From positions 1 to 13,535 of the forward strand of contig DKEX01000008.1 in NCBI GenBank assembly GCA_002452295.1: 13,535 nucleotides of DNA, read 5' to 3'. Below, in pieces: positions 5,139-12,697 of this stretch. How positions within the stretch are numbered: position 1 is the stretch's first letter; each line of letters opens with the position of its first letter. A program made the translations under genes and the position numbers. Source of the DNA: Firmicutes bacterium UBA6811. GTDB lineage: Bacteria > Bacillota > SHA-98 > UBA4971. The notes under the pieces were generated by a model, which saw only the letters and a program-made list of their open reading frames with translations, made no database searches and was not told the origin of the DNA.

Positions 5139-6569
5139 TCAGTCGGCGATGACGCGGACCCGGTAGAGGATCTCGGCTTCCTTGCCTTTGGGCACCTTTA
5201 TCTTGAACGCGGCGGCATTCGCGTCGAGCTTCTGGTATGACGACGGGACGCAACTCAGGATGGTCCATTCGCCATAGAACCTCTCGATGACCATGATCTC
5301 CACGTCCTCGTCCTTGTGGTTCCGCAGCTTGATGCAGCACGCCTCCTCGTACGAGTTCGTCCCGATCTTCTTGTAGTCGGTGACGGTCCGCTTGCCCACG
5401 AGGTCGAAGGCGTTCCCCACGTAGAGGCGCACCGTCTCGTCGCGTGGGGTGTGGTCGATGCTGTCCTCCCCCACGAAGTCGAGGCTCTTGTCGGGCGAGG
5501 CCTTGTACACCCGCACCTTCCCTGCGGGAAGCGGGATGCCGAGCCCCGCATCGGCCTTGTTCGGGAACTCTATGACCACCCTGACGTCGCCGGTCTCCTT
5601 CTTCCCTGCGTACGTCTGGTATCCGTAACGGCGCCCAGGTGTCTCGAAGACGTACAGCTTCTTGACGGGCACGTTCGGGGCAGAGAGAAGCTCGATCTGC
5701 TTTAGCTGGTTATCGGCCACCGTCGTGCGGCGCTTCAGGGTATATGAATGATACTCGAAGAGCGGTCTCTCCTCGAACGCCTCGGGGGTCGGTACAGCCC
5801 CGGAGAGCATCGGCACAGCCTTGAGGCCCATGTCGGCCTCGACCGTCCGCACCTCGCCGGCGACCAGCTTCAGCGACGCGTCCCGGTAGGTGGCGCCGCT
5901 CCTGTTGTCCAGCGTGACCCAGCCGTTGAGGGCTATCGCCCTATCCTTCTCGTCAAGGACGCAGACATAGTCGGCACGCCAGCTTATGCCCCTCGTGAGG
6001 TAGTTCACCTCGGCGAGGTGGTCCGCGGCCGACTTCGCATCCACGTACCAGACCAGGGTCGGGCGCAGGATGAGCCCGGACGGCAGCGCCGGAAGCTCGA
6101 TATTGCCAGGCGGGTCAAGGAGGATCTTGCCGTCCATCTCGACTGTGAGTTTGCCCTGGGAGTCCACCGCAAGGAGCCGCGCGGGCCGTATGACGCCGTC
6201 GCGGTTGAGCTCGATCTCCTTGCCTATGTACTTCTCGAGCAGCTTCTGCCTGCTCACAAGGTCATACTCGAAGTTCTGCTCGAGGAGCCTGAGGTCGCCC
6301 GGCGCCGTGACTGACACAAGGCGCACCGACGACGGGTCTATGTCCCGGGCGACATCGGAGAATCGCAGGATGTTCAGGCCCAGGCCGAGAGAGATGAAGC
6401 GCTCGTCGCGCACCAGCGCGAGGTTGTCGTTGTAGACGGTGAGCGACACGTTCTTTTGCTGGTCAGGGCCCACCTCGATATTCGTGTCCTGCGCTGACGC
6501 CCATGACGATGCAGCGAGCACCAGGGCAGCGAGGACAGCGAGCGGCAATGCATGTTTCCCACGGAGCAC
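5139..6569 (-). CDS. Secreted DUF4139 domain protein
   Basis: Exported protein of unknown function, 476 residues. The N-terminus has a basic start (LRGKH), a hydrophobic core (ALPLAVLAALVLAASSW) and a probable signal-peptidase site after ASA. I see no lipobox cysteine. The rest is mostly beta-strand: an N-terminal part (LTVYNDNLALVRDERF) followed by the DUF4139 core, with the typical WRADYVCVLDEKDRAIALNGWVTLDN region and a C-terminal block IKLRNHKDEDVEIMVIERFYGEWTI split over two stretches. I chose the GTG at 6569 because AAGGAGG lies 8 nt upstream. A TTG at 6587 is also in frame, but the Shine-Dalgarno falls inside that reading. It lies 94 nt after the M42 remnant. The family assignment is by overall recognition. 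Confidence 0.82.
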   Translation of the reverse strand: MLRGKHALPLAVLAALVLAASSWASAQDTNIEVGPDQQKNVSLTVYNDNLALVRDERFISLGLGLNILRFSDVARDIDPSSVRLVSVTAPGDLRLLEQNFEYDLVSRQKLLEKYIGKEIELNRDGVIRPARLLAVDSQGKLTVEMDGKILLDPPGNIELPALPSGLILRPTLVWYVDAKSAADHLAEVNYLTRGISWRADYVCVLDEKDRAIALNGWVTLDNRSGATYRDASLKLVAGEVRTVEADMGLKAVPMLSGAVPTPEAFEERPLFEYHSYTLKRRTTVADNQLKQIELLSAPNVPVKKLYVFETPGRRYGYQTYAGKKETGDVRVVIEFPNKADAGLGIPLPAGKVRVYKASPDKSLDFVGEDSIDHTPRDETVRLYVGNAFDLVGKRTVTDYKKIGTNSYEEACCIKLRNHKDEDVEIMVIERFYGEWTILSCVPSSYQKLDANAAAFKIKVPKGKEAEILYRVRVIAD

Positions 6570-6577
6570 GCGAGTTC

Positions 6578-6584
6578 CCTCCTT
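6578..6584 (-). promoter_or_regulatory. Shine-Dalgarno that selects the GTG start of the DUF4139 gene
   Basis: AAGGAGG lies 8 nt before the GTG at 6567-6569. If translation began at the upstream in-frame TTG (6585-6587), this perfect site would lie inside the coding region and the TTG would lack one. The GTG start also leaves a signal peptide of normal length. Confidence 0.75.
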
Positions 6585-6663
6585 CAAGGATCCGGATGTG
6601 GCGAGAGCCCCCGGAGCGCCCGCGGCTCGAGATGTCTCGCCCGGCGCCCGCCAGGGGGGTCTC

Positions 6664-7098
6664 CTAGCTTACAAGATCGGCCACGGTCGCATCGTCGAGC
6701 CTCTTCACGACCTCGGTTACGAGCCTGACCGCATGGTCGTAGTCGTCTCTGTTTATGAGCGAGGCGTGGCTGTGGATGTAGCGCGAGGGCACCCCTATCA
6801 CGATGGACGGAACGCCGCTGCCGTGGAGGTGGATCCTACCAGTGTCCGCCGCGCCGCCCTCCATGAAGTCGGTCTGGTACGGAATCATGAACCCGATCTC
6901 ATCCATGTGGCCCGCCAGCATTATCCTCGGCCGATCGCTCCTGCCCGTGCGCTTTGCGATGATGCTCCCCAGGCGGTCCTGCTCAATCACGGCATACGGC
7001 TCCACGTACTTGCGGATGGTCTTCCGCACTTCCCTCTCATAACCGGACACCCCCGGGGCTTCAGAGAGTTCCTTCAGCATTCCTGCGATTGCGTCCAC
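6664..7098 (-). pseudogene. M42 aminopeptidase with large in-frame internal deletion
   Basis: Residues 1-71 match the N-terminus of M42 metallo-aminopeptidases (LKELSEAPGVSGYE, then AGHMDEIGFMI with metal ligand His64). From residue 72 the text jumps to the family's C-terminal quarter (PYQTDFMEGG, IHLHGSGVPS, GVPSRYIHSHASL with His109, then VKRLD). Full members are about 340-360 residues; this one is 144, so some 200 residues are missing without a frameshift. The lost part carries the bridging Asp, the Glu-Glu pair and another Asp ligand, so catalysis is not expected. The frame is open with normal codon use, so the deletion is recent, the product is kept for another role, or the assembly is collapsed here. 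The start is a GTG at 7098 with GAGGAGG 13 nt upstream; ATG 7080 is the alternative and better matches the family N-terminus. Confidence 0.85.
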
Positions 7099-7237
7099 CC
7101 GTCCAGGTCACCCTCCTCGAGCTGGCCGGGCCGCGACCTGCCGCGCGAGCGGCGATGGGGCGGCCCACTCTGGTCCACTTGCTCCGCCATTTACTTCGCC
7201 ATCTCTCATTCCTATCCTGCTTTGCGCAGCGGTACGG

Positions 7238-7277
7238 AAAAAGGGACCGGGAAACGCCTCTCTTGTTCCCCGATCCC
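7238..7277 (-). terminator. Intrinsic terminator of speD
   Basis: On the minus strand a 13-bp stem (arms 7265-7277 and 7243-7255, two G-U pairs) with a 9-nt loop is followed directly by TTTTT (7238-7242). It lies about 40 nt past the speD stop. This is the clearest Rho-independent terminator in the window, and it separates speD from the M42 remnant. Confidence 0.9.
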
Positions 7278-7315
7278 ATCTGACGTATTCGCCTGTGCGA
7301 AGTTCCCGAAGGCCG

Positions 7316-7699
7316 CTACCCCGGGGAGATCTTCGTCATGTGGTGCTCGTCGAAGATCCCCCTTTTCACCTCAGAAGCCACGATTCGGCGGGCCTTGAAC
7401 TGGTCGCGGATGTAGTGGCACGCGACCATGGGGTCCACCTTCTCCCCGCATGTAAACACATCGACTGCAGCATACCCGTGCTCCGGCCAGGTGTGGATGG
7501 CGAGGTGCGACTCAGATATGACCACCACACCGCTGACACCCTGAGGGCTGAATTTATGAAACGCCACCTCGCAGATCTCAGCCCCTGCCCGCAAAGCAGC
7601 GTCTACCATGATATCCCTAACGGTTTCGATGTCGTCCAGCACCTCAGGGTCACACTCGTACGCCTCGCACAGGATATGACGCCCCAAAGTGTTTTCCAT
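7316..7699 (-). CDS. speD: S-adenosylmethionine decarboxylase proenzyme
   Basis: Decarboxylates S-adenosylmethionine to provide the aminopropyl donor for spermidine synthesis. The 127-residue proenzyme is the short prokaryotic class 1B type. It should cut itself between Glu63 and Ser64 in ISESHLAIHTWPE, turning Ser64 into the pyruvoyl cofactor. His69 and Cys84 (FTCGE) match the processing and catalytic residues of the Thermotoga enzyme. The ATG at 7699 has GGGAGG about 11 nt upstream, and the motif GGAAGGGAG occurs twice, 15 nt apart, in the leader. It has its own promoter (7762-7789) and terminator (7238-7277), so it is a one-gene transcript. No spermidine synthase (speE) is in the window. 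Confidence 0.97.
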   Translation of the reverse strand: MENTLGRHILCEAYECDPEVLDDIETVRDIMVDAALRAGAEICEVAFHKFSPQGVSGVVVISESHLAIHTWPEHGYAAVDVFTCGEKVDPMVACHYIRDQFKARRIVASEVKRGIFDEHHMTKISPG

Positions 7700-7761
7700 C
7701 CAAAGTCCCGCCTCCCTTCCAGATCTCTCCCTTCCGACCGGTGACTTGCCCGATCAACGCA

Positions 7762-7789
7762 ATTCTAGCAGATCGCCCCCCAAAGTCAA
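7762..7789 (-). promoter_or_regulatory. Sigma-A-type promoter of speD
   Basis: On the minus strand TTGACT (7784-7789), a 16-nt spacer and TAGAAT (7762-7767) with TGC immediately before it (extended -10). Each hexamer has five of six consensus bases. The start near 7755 gives a leader of about 55 nt. It lies in the 116-bp gap after the ynbB-like gene, where no terminator was seen. Confidence 0.85.
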
Positions 7790-7815
7790 GGGACCTTACG
7801 CACTTTTGTCCACTC

Positions 7816-9117
7816 TCACCCCTGCTCACCGGGCCTCAGGATGCCCCTGCGGGCGAGCGCGGTAAGGCCGGAGAGCACCGCCAGCTTCACGTGGCGTCTC
7901 GAGATCCCTCCCTGGATATACGCTATGTATGGTGGGCGCATCGGCGCATCCACCGTGAGCTCCGAGGATGACCCCTGTACGAACGTCCCGCCGGCCATGA
8001 TCACGCCGTCAGTGTAACCCGGCAGCGGGCCTGGCTCGGGGGCGTAGCGGGCGTTTATGGGGCTTGCCAGGTGAAAGCCGCGACAGAACGCCAGCAGGCG
8101 CTCCTCGTCGAACATCTTCACGGCGAGCACGGTGTCCGGCGGCGCCTCTTCGCCGCCAGGTAGCGTGGGATAGCCGAGCGCCCTGAAGACGTGGCCCGCC
8201 ACCCTCGTGCCCGCGAGCGACTCAGCCACCATCGTGGGGGCGAGGAAAAACCCCTGCAGGATGAGGCGCGCGTGGCCCAGGCCCGGGCCGATGGCCGCGC
8301 CGACGCCGGGCGCGGTGAGGCGTGATGCGATGCGCTCGATGGGCGCGCGCCTGCCGACGATGTAACCGCCTGCGGGGGCGATGCCGCCGCCGGGGTTCTT
8401 GATGAGGGAGCCTGCGGCGATGTCTGCGCCGAATGCGGTGGGCTCGCGGTCCTCGGTGAACTCGCCGTAGCAGTTGTCCACGACCACAACGGCGTCGGGC
8501 TTGTCCGCCTTCACGGCGCGGGCGAGCCGCTCGACCTCGCTAACCGGCACCGAGGGCTGCCAGGCGTATCCCCGCGACCGCTGGATGAACACGACCTTCG
8601 TGCGGTCGCGGACAGCCTCTCGTATCCTCGCCACATCAAGCGCGGGGCTTTCGCTGTCGCGTGGCACGACTCGCCAGGTCACGCCGAGCTCGGCAAGGCA
8701 CCCGGGCACAGGCCCGTCCATCCCGACGACATTACGCAGGGTGTCGTATGGGTCGCCCGTGGCGAACAGGATCTCATCGCCCGGGAGAAGAAGGCCGAAG
8801 AGGCACAGGGCAAGTGCATGGGTACCCGAGGAGATCTGGTGGCGCACGATGGCGGCCTCGGCCCCGAACGCCCGGGCGTAGACGGCCTCGGCTGCCTCCC
8901 TGCCCCGGTCGTCGTACCCGTAACCCGTCGTGCCGGGGAGGTCGTAGTCGGTGACGCCGGCCTCCCTGAATGCCTGGAGGACCCTGGCGAGGTTATGCTC
9001 CGCCAGCCTGTCGATGCGTTCGAGGTCGGAGCGGCAGGCCGCCTCGGCCTCCCGCGTGAGCGCGGCGAGGTCTGGATCGATGTCGAGGCCGCCATAGACG
9101 CTTCCACCGCCGGTCAC
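7816..9117 (-). CDS. ynbB: YnbB-type PLP enzyme (methionine gamma-lyase family, 'aluminum resistance')
   Basis: PLP-dependent fold-type I enzyme of the group annotated as methionine gamma-lyase family or aluminum resistance protein; its true substrate is not settled. The 433 residues are close to B. subtilis YnbB. Marks are PGTTGYGYDDRGRE (61-74), the glycine-rich FATGDPYDT region (118-126), VVVDNCYGEF (211-220) with the cofactor-ring Asp, and SLIKNPGGGIAP (237-248), where Lys240 should bind PLP. I chose the GTG at 9117, which overlaps the dapL stop by 4 nt (GTGA), because a GGGGG stretch lies 10 nt upstream. The frame stays open further upstream, but that is only a shadow of dapL. It is the last gene of the long operon. 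In B. subtilis ynbB also lies near spoVK. Confidence 0.92.
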   Translation of the reverse strand: MTGGGSVYGGLDIDPDLAALTREAEAACRSDLERIDRLAEHNLARVLQAFREAGVTDYDLPGTTGYGYDDRGREAAEAVYARAFGAEAAIVRHQISSGTHALALCLFGLLLPGDEILFATGDPYDTLRNVVGMDGPVPGCLAELGVTWRVVPRDSESPALDVARIREAVRDRTKVVFIQRSRGYAWQPSVPVSEVERLARAVKADKPDAVVVVDNCYGEFTEDREPTAFGADIAAGSLIKNPGGGIAPAGGYIVGRRAPIERIASRLTAPGVGAAIGPGLGHARLILQGFFLAPTMVAESLAGTRVAGHVFRALGYPTLPGGEEAPPDTVLAVKMFDEERLLAFCRGFHLASPINARYAPEPGPLPGYTDGVIMAGGTFVQGSSSELTVDAPMRPPYIAYIQGGISRRHVKLAVLSGLTALARRGILRPGEQG

Positions 9118-10292
9118 GAGAATCTTACCCCCGCTTCCTCCAGGCGAGAAAGCGCCTCGTCGAGCCTGGCGTCGTCGATGGTCACTGATATCCTGAAGTA
9201 GCCCTCGCCGGAGGACCCGTACCCCACGCCTGGCGTCACGAACACGCCCGCCTTGTCGAGAACGTGACGCGAGAATTCGATGGATGAAAGCCCCTTCGGG
9301 ACAGGCGCCCACACATAGAAGGTCCCCTTCGGGGCCTCCAGGTCCCACCCAAGGCGGCCGAGCGCAGCCACCACCTTTTCGCGCCGCCTTGCATACGCAG
9401 GCAGCACCACGGCGAGGTGGTCGGTCGGGCTTTCCAGCGCCGCTATCGCGGCGTACTGGACGGCCTGGAATATGCCGGAGTCGAGGTTGGTCTTGAGCCT
9501 GCCCAGGGCCTCGACGACCTCGGCGCATCCGACGACCCAGCCGATCCGCCAGCCGGTCATGTTGTACGTCTTCGAGAGCGAGTGGAACTCGATCCCCACT
9601 TCCTTTGCGCCGGGCGCCTGCAGGAAGCTGGGGGCGCGGTAGCCGTCGAACGTGATCTCGCTGTACGCGGCATCGTGGCACACGATGACGGAGTTTTCGC
9701 GCGCAAACTCCACCACTGACTCGAAGAAGGCGAGCCCGTCCACGGTGGCGGCGGTGGGGTTGTTCGGGTAGTTGATGAACATCAGCTTCGCCTTCACCCT
9801 GACGTCCTTCGGGATGGCGTCGAGGTCGGGCAGCCACCCCGCCTCCGGGCGGAGCCTCATGGAGAACGGGTCGCCCCCCGCAAGGAGCACGGCGGTCCCG
9901 TATACCGGGTATCCCGGGTCGGGCACCAGCGCAAGGTCTCCCGGGTCGATGAAGCACCAGGGGATGTGGGCGAGGCCCTCCTTCGAGCCGATAAGCGACA
10001 CCACCTCGGTGTCGGGGTCGAGCTCCACACCGAACCTCCGCGAGTACCAGGCGGATACAGCGGCGCGATACTCGCGCAGCCCCTCGTAGCTAGGGTACCG
10101 ATGGTTCGCCGGGTTTTCGGCGGCCTCCTTGAGCCGCGCGACCACGGGCGCTGGCGTGGAGAAATCGGGGTCGCCGATGCCAAGGCTGATGACGTCGACG
10201 CCGCGCTGGCGGGCGCGGGCGATCTCCCGGTCAACCTCGGCGAAGAGATACGGCGGCAGGTTTGCGATCCTTCGTGCTTCCGGTACTCTCAC
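9114..10292 (-). CDS. dapL: LL-diaminopimelate aminotransferase
   Basis: Transfers an amino group from glutamate to tetrahydrodipicolinate to give LL-diaminopimelate in one step, bypassing the succinyl and acetyl branches. The 392 residues are the normal length. It starts RVPEARRIANLPPYLFAEVD and has SLGIGDPDF (36-44), NYPNNPT (174-180), HDAAYSEI (206-213) and SLSKTYNMTGW (238-248), with PLP lysine Lys241. Arg367 in YFRIS binds the substrate carboxylate. The GTG at 10292 overlaps the dapF stop as GTGA and has GGAGG 10 nt upstream, inside dapF; another GTG 12 nt earlier is too close to that site. Lying between dapF and ynbB with 4-nt overlaps on both sides, it is almost certainly translationally coupled. 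Related class I aminotransferases are the only alternative, and dapF beside it argues against them. Confidence 0.94.
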   Translation of the reverse strand: MRVPEARRIANLPPYLFAEVDREIARARQRGVDVISLGIGDPDFSTPAPVVARLKEAAENPANHRYPSYEGLREYRAAVSAWYSRRFGVELDPDTEVVSLIGSKEGLAHIPWCFIDPGDLALVPDPGYPVYGTAVLLAGGDPFSMRLRPEAGWLPDLDAIPKDVRVKAKLMFINYPNNPTAATVDGLAFFESVVEFARENSVIVCHDAAYSEITFDGYRAPSFLQAPGAKEVGIEFHSLSKTYNMTGWRIGWVVGCAEVVEALGRLKTNLDSGIFQAVQYAAIAALESPTDHLAVVLPAYARRREKVVAALGRLGWDLEAPKGTFYVWAPVPKGLSSIEFSRHVLDKAGVFVTPGVGYGSSGEGYFRISVTIDDARLDEALSRLEEAGVRFS

Positions 10293-11185
10293 CTCAACCA
10301 CTCCTCCAGATCGTCGATGATTCCCGTGAATACGCGGGTCGCGGGACCGGTCATGAACACGTGGCCGCCCTCGTGCCACTCGATGAACAGCGTCCCGCCG
10401 GGAAGGTGTAGCCGCGCGGACCTGCCGGTGAGGCCGCGCTCTGCCGCAGCAACGAGCGACGCGCAGGCGCCAGTCCCGCAGGCGAGCGTGGGCCCCGCTC
10501 CTCGCTCCCAGACACGGACGCAGAGGTCGCCCGGGCCGTTCACCTGGACGAATTCCACATTCGTCCTGTCGGGGAAGATGGGGTCGCGCTCGATGGCCGG
10601 TCCCAGCCTGGCGAGGTCGACGGCGGATACGTCCGGGACGAATATCACGCAGTGGGGGTTGCCCATGGACACGCACGTGATCTCGAATTCGCCAGCCGCC
10701 AGCGCGCGCCGTTCGCCAACGACGGCGGGGCCGCCTGCCGCCACGGGGATGTCGGCAGGTCGAAAGCTGGGCGGCCCCATGTCCACCCGCACCTGGCCCG
10801 CCAGGTCGCCCCGAGCGATTATCTCGGCGCGTACGTGCGCTCCCTTCGCCTCTATTGATACGGTGGTCCCGTGGACGAGCCCCGCGTCGCGCGCGTACAA
10901 CGCCACGCAGCGCGAGGCGTTACCGCACATCCCGGCCTCGCTTCCGTCGCTGTTGAGGATGCGCATGCGGACATCGGCCGATCCGGACGCCAGCACCAGC
11001 ACCACGCCGTCAGCCCCGATGCCCGTGTGCCTGTCGCAAAGCCTCTTGGCCGCTGCCGGCCATCCCGCCGCGTCCTCGCCGCCGGGGGGACCGGCGGGCG
11101 CGAGCGCGAAGTCAAAGAGGATGAAGTCGTTCCCGAGGCCATGCATCTTGATGAACGTAGTTCCGCTTCCAGTAGAGCTTTCCAC
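10289..11185 (-). CDS. dapF: Diaminopimelate epimerase
   Basis: Turns LL-diaminopimelate into the meso form used for lysine and peptidoglycan; it is PLP-independent and uses two cysteines. The 298 residues contain KMHGLGNDF near the N-terminus, MCGNASR with the first catalytic Cys (Cys87), and ACGTGAC with the second (Cys236). The MGNPHCV motif (about 174-180) is also present. I chose the GTG at 11185 because GAGAGGG lies 11 nt upstream. A GTG at 11215 is in frame but has no ribosome site. The product directly follows from that of dapL, the next gene. The gene starts 44 nt after the stop of the small CxxC gene and belongs to the same run. Confidence 0.97.
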   Translation of the reverse strand: MESSTGSGTTFIKMHGLGNDFILFDFALAPAGPPGGEDAAGWPAAAKRLCDRHTGIGADGVVLVLASGSADVRMRILNSDGSEAGMCGNASRCVALYARDAGLVHGTTVSIEAKGAHVRAEIIARGDLAGQVRVDMGPPSFRPADIPVAAGGPAVVGERRALAAGEFEITCVSMGNPHCVIFVPDVSAVDLARLGPAIERDPIFPDRTNVEFVQVNGPGDLCVRVWERGAGPTLACGTGACASLVAAAERGLTGRSARLHLPGGTLFIEWHEGGHVFMTGPATRVFTGIIDDLEEWLR

Positions 11186-11196
11186 CGCCTGCTCGT

Positions 11197-11203
11197 CCCT
11201 CTC
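11197..11203 (-). promoter_or_regulatory. Shine-Dalgarno that selects the dapF start
   Basis: GAGAGGG lies 11 nt before the GTG at 11183-11185, while the in-frame GTG at 11215 has only AT/GC-mixed sequence without purine-rich complementarity upstream. The spacing is a little long, so a start at the ATG of KMHGLG cannot be fully excluded, though it would remove the first strand's lead-in. Confidence 0.5.
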
Positions 11204-11229
11204 TTGCGCCGCCACCCGTTACTCGCGTG

Positions 11230-11484
11230 TTATTCGCGGTCCGGTGAGGATCTCCTGCTTGCGTCGGCGGCCTCGCCACTCTGACCTGCGTGCTGGTCCG
11301 CCTGCTTTTTCGTCCCCGTCCCACATATGGTGCACCTGCCGCGCTCGAGGGATTCGCGACGCATCTCGATAGGGGCAAACACGGCGCCGTCCCTGAACCC
11401 CTCCACCCGGCCGTGCCTGTGGCCGACGATGTACCCGAGGAGAAAGGCAACCGCCATGAGCGATAGCCAGCCGTCAACCGACAT
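11230..11484 (-). CDS. Small one-TM protein with a CxxC motif
   Basis: No family recognised. The 84 residues begin with a membrane segment (about 5-21, WLSLMAVAFLLGYIVG), then a basic stretch HRHGRVEGFRDG, then RCTICG with Cys51 and Cys54, and end with a hydrophilic Ser/Asp/Glu-rich tail. The topology suggests an N-terminal anchor with the CxxC in the cytoplasm, where a pair might bind metal between two chains or act in thiol exchange. The ATG at 11484 overlaps the end of the upstream membrane-protein gene by 11 nt, with AGGAGG 8 nt ahead. This overlap and its place between membrane protein and dapF make it part of the operon. The function is unknown. Confidence 0.72.
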   Translation of the reverse strand: MSVDGWLSLMAVAFLLGYIVGHRHGRVEGFRDGAVFAPIEMRRESLERGRCTICGTGTKKQADQHAGQSGEAADASRRSSPDRE

Positions 11485-12076
11485 CCATCTCTCCTCCTCT
11501 GCTTCCGGCCAGGCGACCGACCGCTTCGATCAGGGGGACACATATGCAGACAAGAATGGTCGTGCGCCGGTCCAGGAAGAGCGCTGCCAGGAGGGCCACC
11601 AGGCACAGCAACAGCGCCTCGCCCCTGCCGAGGCGCCGGGCGAGGTTCGCGCGGCCTATGGCGCCGTCGGCCGCGAGGTCCTGGAGGTCGTCGGCAAGCT
11701 GCACCGCGCCCATGAGGACCACCGAGACGCACGTGGGCCGCCAGCCGAAGAGTCCCCACGTCGCCGCCGCGACCAGGGCCGATTCCATCCAGGCTGTAAG
11801 GCCAAGCGGCAGCATCTCGCGGGGGTCCTTCAGCATTCCCACGACGTAGGCGGCGAGGACCAGCGGCGCAGCGAGGCGCACGTTGATGCCGCAGGCGATG
11901 AGGGCGAAAACGAGGGCGTAGAGCACGGCGCCGCTGCCCAGGGTGAGCGCCAGGGATGGGCGGCCCTGGGCCATGTCGGCCGCGTAGTCGAGGTGGTCGT
12001 CCATGAGCTTGATGGCGGCCCCGGCGAGCGCCACCGCAAGGAGGTCGGCGAGGAATCTAGAGATTGCGGAGGACAT
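11474..12076 (-). CDS. Small polytopic membrane protein with two UbiA-like DDxxDxxxD motifs
   Basis: The 200 residues form about seven hydrophobic segments (near 7-24, 44-62, 67-84, 90-110, 115-128, 153-168 and 172-187). Two acidic repeats stand out: MDDHLDYAAD (Asp26, 27, 30, 34) and ADDLQDLAAD (Asp129, 130, 133, 137). UbiA prenyltransferases bind a Mg-diphosphate with a similar pair, one after TM2 and one after TM6, but they are normally about 280-300 residues. I infer a reduced UbiA-superfamily relative or a separate family using the same chemistry; the substrate is unknown. The ATG at 12076 has GAGAGGT 8 nt upstream and overlaps the GTPase gene by 20 nt. The adjacent GTPase and CxxC genes suggest a joint role. 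Confidence 0.68.
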   Translation of the reverse strand: MSSAISRFLADLLAVALAGAAIKLMDDHLDYAADMAQGRPSLALTLGSGAVLYALVFALIACGINVRLAAPLVLAAYVVGMLKDPREMLPLGLTAWMESALVAAATWGLFGWRPTCVSVVLMGAVQLADDLQDLAADGAIGRANLARRLGRGEALLLCLVALLAALFLDRRTTILVCICVPLIEAVGRLAGSRGGEMDVG

Positions 12077-12665
12077 GCCGCTTCACCTCTCGAAGGCCGG
12101 TCTTTGCAGTCGCAGAAACTGGCAGCACCGTGTAGCCGGCGAACATTCTCTGGAGCCTTGCCAGGCCGCGCGTCGCGTCGGGCAGGTCCATCTTGTTCGC
12201 CACGATGAAGTAGCCCCCTCTCGACCCGGCGAAGTCAGCGATCTGCCGGTCGATGACGCCGGCGGGCGGTCCCTGGCCCACGCGCCCCGCCTCCGCGGCA
12301 TCCACCACGTGGATGACCACCTGTGCGGGGCGTATCGCCTGGAGCGTCTGGGCCATCGCCCTCCGAACCTCGGCGTCCTGGTGGATGTGCTCGGTGAGGC
12401 CGGTGGTGTCCACGAGATCAACCACCTTCCTGCCTTTCCCGGCGGGCACCTCTACCACAACCGACTGAAGACACCTGGTCTGGTGCGGGCGCGGCCCGAC
12501 AAGATCCCGGATGGCGGCGGCTATGGCATAGGTCCGTGATTGTCTCTTCCCGGACAGATCGATGAACGTGACGTCCACGGCTCTGGCCTTCAGGTGCTCA
12601 GCAAGGCTCAGAACGAGAAGGGTCTTTCCCACATTGGGTTTTCCCACGACCATGCATCGCTTCAT
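12057..12665 (-). CDS. Small Era-like TRAFAC GTPase
   Basis: Stand-alone GTP-binding protein of 202 residues with no added domain. G1 is GKPNVGKT (8-15), a likely G2 threonine is Thr63, G3 is DTTG (86-89, where most relatives have DTPG or DTAG), G4 is NKMD (157-160) and G5 is SAT (184-186). It lacks the KH domain of Era and the N-terminal domain of HflX, so it is neither. The ATG at 12665 has GGAGGG about 12 nt upstream. It starts 32 nt after the spoVK-like stop and overlaps the following membrane-protein gene by 20 nt, so it may serve that protein. In B. subtilis a GTPase gene (ynbA/hflX) also follows spoVK, but this protein is of another type. Confidence 0.85.
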   Translation of the reverse strand: MKRCMVVGKPNVGKTLLVLSLAEHLKARAVDVTFIDLSGKRQSRTYAIAAAIRDLVGPRPHQTRCLQSVVVEVPAGKGRKVVDLVDTTGLTEHIHQDAEVRRAMAQTLQAIRPAQVVIHVVDAAEAGRVGQGPPAGVIDRQIADFAGSRGGYFIVANKMDLPDATRGLARLQRMFAGYTVLPVSATAKTGLREVKRHVLRNL

Positions 12666-12697
12666 CCCTGCACATCGCCCTCCAGGCGGTCTTGCGC

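Noticed and set aside
9118..9957. An upstream extension of the ynbB-like frame to 9957, giving a 713-residue protein
   Set aside because: The extra part is an Arg/Gly/Pro-rich shadow of dapL in another frame and has no family-like text; the GTG at 9117 has the expected overlap with the dapL stop.
10293..10676. An upstream extension of dapL to 10676
   Set aside because: It lies antiframe within dapF and reads as low-complexity Arg-rich sequence; the GTG at 10292 gives a normal DapL N-terminus and Shine-Dalgarno.
9966..11372. A 468-residue open frame on the plus strand
   Set aside because: It lies opposite dapF and dapL, whose motifs are unmistakable. The Ser/Pro/Arg-rich product is typical of antisense frames in GC-rich DNA.
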